9,154 nucleotides of DNA from Candidatus Bathyarchaeota archaeon (GTDB taxonomy: Archaea > Thermoproteota > Bathyarchaeia > Bathyarchaeales > Bathycorpusculaceae), in assembly GCA_003601785.1 (NCBI GenBank), contig PIYA01000043.1, positions 1 through 9,154 on the forward strand. Direction: 5' to 3'. The notes beneath the pieces are model-generated. The model was not told the DNA's origin, ran no database searches, and saw only the letters and a list, made by a program, of their open reading frames with translations. Of this stretch, positions 6,970 to 9,154 are shown piece by piece. The number at the start of each line of letters is the position of its first letter. Within the stretch, counting starts at the first letter, position 1. The translations under genes were made by a program, and so were the position numbers.

Positions 6970-7055
6970 CATACTTAAATGGTTCAAGTTCACATATGTA
7001 CGACAAATCAGAGAGCAGAAACACATGGTATTTAGTATCCCAATCATCATCTCTT

Positions 7056-7229
7056 TTACACAATGCCGGCGGTGGAGAAACGGTTGCGAATATGGTAGCC
7101 CATAGAGGCGTGTTTGAAAAATGCGATGGCAAGGATGGTCGGGCCGCTAACGATTCCTAAAATCCATAGGAAGGGTCTTCTTTGGTTAAGTGGTGCGCTT
7201 ATGATCCATGGCGTTTCTAAATCACCAAA
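7056..7229 (-). pseudogene. possible relic of a small membrane protein
   Basis: This minus-strand frame of 57 codons has no usable start codon near its beginning; a TAA at 7230-7232 precedes it. It reads like protein: a stretch ETPWIISAPLNQRRP, a hydrophobic segment FLWILGIVSGPTILAIAFF of about 19 residues that could span a membrane, then a basic HASMGYHIRNRF tail and a stop. It could be the remnant of a longer gene. I do not recognise a family, and chance cannot be excluded at this length. Confidence 0.25.
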
Positions 7230-7284
7230 TTAATTTAGGTGGTTAGTCATAAGTAATTGAAACAACCATTATATGTGAGGTTTG

Positions 7285-7617
7285 ATGATCCCAGAATGGA
7301 TTAAGAAGTGGATTGTGAAAGACCGATTGGTAGGGAACAAATTCAGAATAAGCAGAGAATATTTACGACGTTCAAAAAGCATTCAGTTTGTTGATGGTGA
7401 AAAAGATGAGGGCACGGGTGAATGGATATGGTTCCGTTATATGGTTAATTCAAAGAAATACGGAAAATATTGGGTAAAATATAAACGGGGACGTTACGAG
7501 TGTAACTGTCCCTTCTTTAAACATCGTTTAATATGCAGTCACATTTTGGCAGTCTGTCAAAAAACAAACATTTGGCCAAAGAAAGAAGCCTTGTTTCCAT
7601 CAGAATCACGGAAATGA
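7285..7617 (+). CDS. small SWIM zinc-finger protein
   Basis: A 110-residue protein whose C-terminal half carries a SWIM zinc finger: YECNCPFFKHRLICSHILAV gives Cys-x-Cys, eight residues, then Cys-x-His (about residues 73-86). SWIM fingers occur in MULE-type transposases, in Swi2/Snf2 helicase partners and in Rad51-paralogue partners, and are thought to bind DNA or proteins. The N-terminal part (PEWIKKWIVKD, SREYLRRSKSIQFVDG) is basic, and WFRYMVNSKKYGKYWVKY forms the beta strands that usually lead into a SWIM finger. The ATG at 7285 follows GAGG by four bases; a TTG at 7282 is also in frame. No transposase or helicase domain accompanies it. The coding region is AT-rich compared with the genes on the left. 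It may act in DNA recombination or repair or be a leftover of a mobile element; the family call is firm, the role is not. Confidence 0.8.
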   Translation: MIPEWIKKWIVKDRLVGNKFRISREYLRRSKSIQFVDGEKDEGTGEWIWFRYMVNSKKYGKYWVKYKRGRYECNCPFFKHRLICSHILAVCQKTNIWPKKEALFPSESRK

Positions 7618-7644
7618 GTTAAGGATGGTTGGAGTTTTTATTTC

Positions 7645-7878
7645 CTAAATATTTCTGGGGAGAGAAATTTTGTTAATGCCATAATATGCCATGTTTGTAC
7701 AATTCTTTTCTGTGACTTTTCCCTTTGTGAATAACTCTATCGCACCCTCTTGTCTTTGCACGTCAACTCTTCCTGTTATTTCGCTTATTACTTGACCTGA
7801 GTTCCCTTCATTCTCAAGCTCTTTCAATATCTGTTAGCGCGCGCTAGCGTATCCCGGTGCTTGAGCAACCAAAACCAT
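7645..7878 (-). pseudogene. short gene interrupted by a stop in a GC-rich palindrome
   Basis: Read on the minus strand from ATG at 7878, the frame gives MVLVAQAPGYASAR, then TAA at 7836-7834, then continues in the same frame as QILKELENEGNSGQVIS and on to a stop at 7645, about 77 codons in all. The stop falls inside the palindrome TAGCGCGCGCTA, and the residues ASAR before it are encoded by that palindrome, as if a small GC-rich insert had broken the gene. The downstream part could also start by itself at TTG 7827 (60 residues). An AT-rich TATA-like box lies about 24 bases before the ATG, which would allow a leaderless message. I do not recognise the product: polar, no membrane segment, one Cys. 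Confidence 0.35.
7834..7849. repeat. GC-rich palindromic repeat, copy 1
   Basis: TTAGCGCGCGCTAGCG contains the perfect 12-base palindrome TAGCGCGCGCTA (7835-7846) in otherwise AT-rich DNA. It shares TTAGCGCGC with the copy at 8984-8992 in the same orientation. It interrupts the minus-strand short gene with an in-frame stop. Confidence 0.5.
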
Positions 7879-7895
7879 TTTTGACGAGGGATTTG

Positions 7896-7908
7896 ATTTT
7901 AATATTTT
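7896..7908. promoter_or_regulatory. TATA-like box, possibly bidirectional
   Basis: TTTTAATATTTT is AT-only and nearly symmetric. Its centre, about 7902, is 26 bases before the plus-strand ATG at 7928 and 24 bases before the minus-strand ATG at 7878. Those are the spacings expected for leaderless archaeal transcripts in both directions. No Shine-Dalgarno site precedes either ATG, which agrees with leaderless starts. Confidence 0.4.
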
Positions 7909-7927
7909 GCAAAGAAACTGTAATGTG

Positions 7928-9016
7928 ATGGTTGCGGTGGCTGGAAAAGAAGATACTGTTATGAAAAGAAGGAAGCAATCAAGTTTTGTTCATGCTGAAA
8001 ATGTCGAGTTCTTGCCCACAAAAGTTTTTGAAGCCAAAGCCCCGGAAAGAACGCCTCATTATAAACCTGCATACTTACAATTTCGTTTAGGCGAACAAAA
8101 TCCCGACATCCATTTCACACGTTACCAGTCGCCTTCAGCTTTTAGAAAAGCAGGAGCCTTCATTCCAAGGTCGCTTAAGTACATGCATATTTATAATTAC
8201 AGGCTTTCTCCATACATGGGTTGCACGAAAAGATGCATATACTGTTTTGAGCTTGTGAACAGAAACGTTGGGAAGAATGAGGTTAAAGTAAAAACTAACA
8301 CTGTGAAATACGTTAGAAAAGTTCTGCTGACGCTAAACGAGAGAAAAGCTGTTTTGGTTGATGGTTACGACTGTGAGGAAATTGAGAAAGAGACGAAGCT
8401 TTTAAGAAGTTCTTTGAAAGTTCTTCTTGAGTTTAAAATGCCAGTTTTTGTGCAGACTAAATCTTCTTTAGTTTTAAGAGATATTGACGAGTTGGAGCGA
8501 TTAAGTGAGTGTGCAGAACTTACAACGGTTGCCTTTTCATTAACAAGTCTTGAGGAGGAACATGCAAGAATCTTTGAGCCATATACAACCCCACCGGAGG
8601 AACGAATTAAAGCGATACAAAAGCTTTCAAGCAGAGGCATCCTCACAGGAATTATATTGATGCCAATTTTACCATTCATTTCAGACACAGATAAAACATT
8701 GGAACGCGTTTTTTCCGAAGCTGCATCTATTGGCTGTTCATACGTCATTCCAGAACCGTTAAGGGTTACTGGAGTTGGTCCTCAAAGAAACAATGTTTTT
8801 CGAGTCATTAAGAAGTATTATCCGGATTTGTTGCCGAAATATGAGCGGCTTTATCCCAGAGATCCTTATGGTCCTGAGTTTGGCACGCGACCGATGAGCA
8901 GAACATACCTTTATGGCTTATTTCAAAGGATTAGGGCTCAAGGAAGAAAATATAAAATGTCAACAAAGTTTCCCATGTCAAAATTAGCGCGCAGCGCGCG
9001 CGGGGCTTCAACTTAA
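7928..9016 (+). CDS. SPL-like radical SAM protein (SplB/Rv2578c-type)
   Basis: A radical S-adenosylmethionine enzyme of the spore photoproduct lyase-like group, whose archaeal members are mostly uncharacterised; true SPL repairs thymine dimers. The cluster motif CTKRCIYC gives C99, C103 and C106 (CxxxCxxC) after YRLSPYMG, the position of the family's NPYxGC. Later family blocks are VQTKSSLVLRDIDEL, TVAFSLTSLEEEHARIFEP, PPEERIKAIQKLSSRGI and MPILPFISDTDKTLE. The length, 362 residues from ATG at 7928, is normal. Starts at TTG 7907 and ATG 7961 are in frame; 7928 is preferred because a TATA-like box lies 26 bases upstream, giving a leaderless message. The last residues LARSARGAST are encoded by a GC-rich repeat, so the original C-terminus may have been altered. 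It ends 17 bases from the tRNA region, tail to tail. Substrate unknown. Confidence 0.85.
   Translation: MVAVAGKEDTVMKRRKQSSFVHAENVEFLPTKVFEAKAPERTPHYKPAYLQFRLGEQNPDIHFTRYQSPSAFRKAGAFIPRSLKYMHIYNYRLSPYMGCTKRCIYCFELVNRNVGKNEVKVKTNTVKYVRKVLLTLNERKAVLVDGYDCEEIEKETKLLRSSLKVLLEFKMPVFVQTKSSLVLRDIDELERLSECAELTTVAFSLTSLEEEHARIFEPYTTPPEERIKAIQKLSSRGILTGIILMPILPFISDTDKTLERVFSEAASIGCSYVIPEPLRVTGVGPQRNNVFRVIKKYYPDLLPKYERLYPRDPYGPEFGTRPMSRTYLYGLFQRIRAQGRKYKMSTKFPMSKLARSARGAST
8984..9006. repeat. GC-rich palindromic repeat, copy 2, in the 3' end of the radical SAM gene
   Basis: TTAGCGCGC followed by AGCGCGCGCGGGGC forms an almost pure G+C block at the very end of an AT-rich gene. It shares its first nine bases with the copy at 7834 and contains inverted GCGCGC arms. 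It encodes LARSARG, much like the ASAR of the other copy. Confidence 0.45.
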
Positions 9017-9027
9017 AACGTTCACCC

Positions 9028-9032
9028 AAAAA
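9028..9032 (-). terminator. T-run terminator of tRNA-Ala
   Basis: On the minus strand TTTTT begins one base after the encoded CCA. A T-run without a hairpin is the usual end of archaeal tRNA transcripts. Confidence 0.5.
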
Positions 9033-9033
9033 C

Positions 9034-9111
9034 TGGTGGACCGGGCGGGATTTGAACCCGCGACCTCCTGATTGCGAATCAGGCGTTCATACCAGGCTGA
9101 ACTACCGGCCC
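9034..9111 (-). tRNA. tRNA-Ala (anticodon CGC), CCA encoded
   Basis: The minus strand folds into a complete cloverleaf: acceptor GGGCCGG with CCGGTCC, D-stem GTTC/GAAC, anticodon stem CCTGA/TCAGG around loop TTCGCAA (anticodon CGC at 9076-9074), a five-base variable loop and T-stem GCGGG/CCCGC around TTCAAAT. The G3-U70 wobble pair, the main alanine identity element, is present, together with discriminator A73, so both identity and anticodon say Ala for codon GCG. CCA is encoded (9036-9034), and there is no intron. U8 is present, so it could be thiolated by the ThiI encoded at the other end of the window. Upstream on the minus strand, AATAAAAAT (9135-9127) or CTAAATTC near the window edge could be the TATA box. 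The 3' end lies toward the radical SAM gene and is copied in part at 6953. Confidence 0.97.
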
Positions 9112-9154
9112 TTTTCAGCTTTCATCATTTTTATTGGAAGAGTTGAATTTAGAT

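Larger units (their letters stand above)
6787..7281. other. gene-poor AT-rich stretch with a tRNA-3'-end copy and a protein relic
   Basis: No intact gene is supported across these 495 bases. The left part contains the promoter of the coiled-coil gene (about 6846-6858). A copy of the tRNA-Ala 3' end lies at 6953-6969, and a minus-strand frame with membrane-protein character at 7056-7229. The right end holds the likely promoter of the SWIM gene: ATTAATTT near 7229-7237, followed by GTGAGG just before its start. Two overlapping frames of 73 and 61 codons in 6939-7160 have no recognisable features. Confidence 0.5.
6953..9052. mobile_element. possible remnant of a tRNA-targeted integrated element
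   Basis: The interval is bounded by the 17-base direct repeat of the tRNA-Ala 3' end, with the intact tRNA at the right and its 3' end facing inwards, as expected for integration at a tRNA gene. Inside are an orphan SWIM-domain protein, a membrane-protein relic, a stop-interrupted small gene and an SPL-like radical SAM gene. Sampled lines are more AT-rich than in the AcnX operon (24 of 60 G+C at 7921-7980 against 31 of 60 at 4921-4980). There is no integrase, replication or capsid gene, so this is either a decayed remnant or a coincidence of repeats. Confidence 0.3.

Noticed and set aside
6953..6985. A split or trans-spliced tRNA 3' half
   Set aside because: Only the acceptor and T-stem 3' strand is present; the sequence where the T-loop GTTCAAA and the other T-stem strand should be does not match, so no T-arm forms.
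7009..7056. C/D box sRNA on the minus strand (ATGATGA box followed by CTGA)
   Set aside because: There are about 32 bases between the boxes and no internal D' or C' boxes; the pair of short motifs is likely chance.
6939..7160. Plus-strand frame of 73 codons starting at GTG, and the opposite-strand frame 6947-7132
   Set aside because: No ribosome site, no recognisable domain, Ser/Gly/Asn-rich composition typical of chance frames, and they overlap each other and the att-like repeat.
1..9154. CRISPR array, rRNA, replication origin or complete insertion sequence
   Set aside because: No regularly spaced repeats, no rRNA-like segment, no Cdc6/Orc1 gene or origin repeats, and no transposase or paired terminal inverted repeats were seen.

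Overview
The window looks like a piece of a mesophilic to moderately thermophilic archaeal chromosome, probably from the TACK group; a Bathyarchaeia-like lineage is a guess from gene content and moderate GC. The archaeal marks are a RIO2 kinase with an N-terminal winged helix, a single-domain Sm-like protein, a ThiI without a rhodanese domain, a split two-subunit aconitase X, TATA-type promoter boxes, and an Ala tRNA with an encoded CCA end.

Layout. Bases 1-2302 hold RNA-related housekeeping genes: a left-truncated thiI (+), rio2 (+) and an Sm-like gene (-) whose 3' end overlaps that of rio2. A 265-base divergent intergenic region follows, then a class I/II PLP aminotransferase (+, 2568-3731). 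It ends three bases from a convergent three-gene minus-strand operon that reads from 6317 down to 3735: a D-2-hydroxyacid dehydrogenase-like protein, the AcnX large subunit and the AcnX small subunit. Good Shine-Dalgarno sites and an ATGA stop/start overlap show tight coupling. A small coiled-coil gene (-) lies next to it.

Bases 6787-9033 look different: visibly AT-richer, gene-poor and with broken reading frames. They hold a small SWIM zinc-finger protein, a possible membrane-protein relic, a short gene interrupted by a stop inside a GC-rich palindrome, and an SPL-like radical SAM protein. The region is bounded on the right by the 3' end of tRNA-Ala(CGC). On the left, at 6953-6969, is a 17-base copy (16 of 17 identical) of that same tRNA 3' end. 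This is the geometry of an old tRNA-targeted integration, although no integrase is visible.

How the genes may work together. ThiI, RIO2, the Sm-like protein and the tRNA belong to tRNA modification, small-subunit ribosome maturation and RNA handling. The AcnX pair plus dehydrogenase, with the aminotransferase alongside, could form a small dehydration/reduction/transamination module. AcnX is the phosphomevalonate dehydratase of many archaea, but this copy has an unusual N-terminal active-site segment, and its partner dehydrogenase has Gln where the family normally has the catalytic Arg. The substrate is therefore open, and this operon is the best candidate here for undescribed biochemistry.
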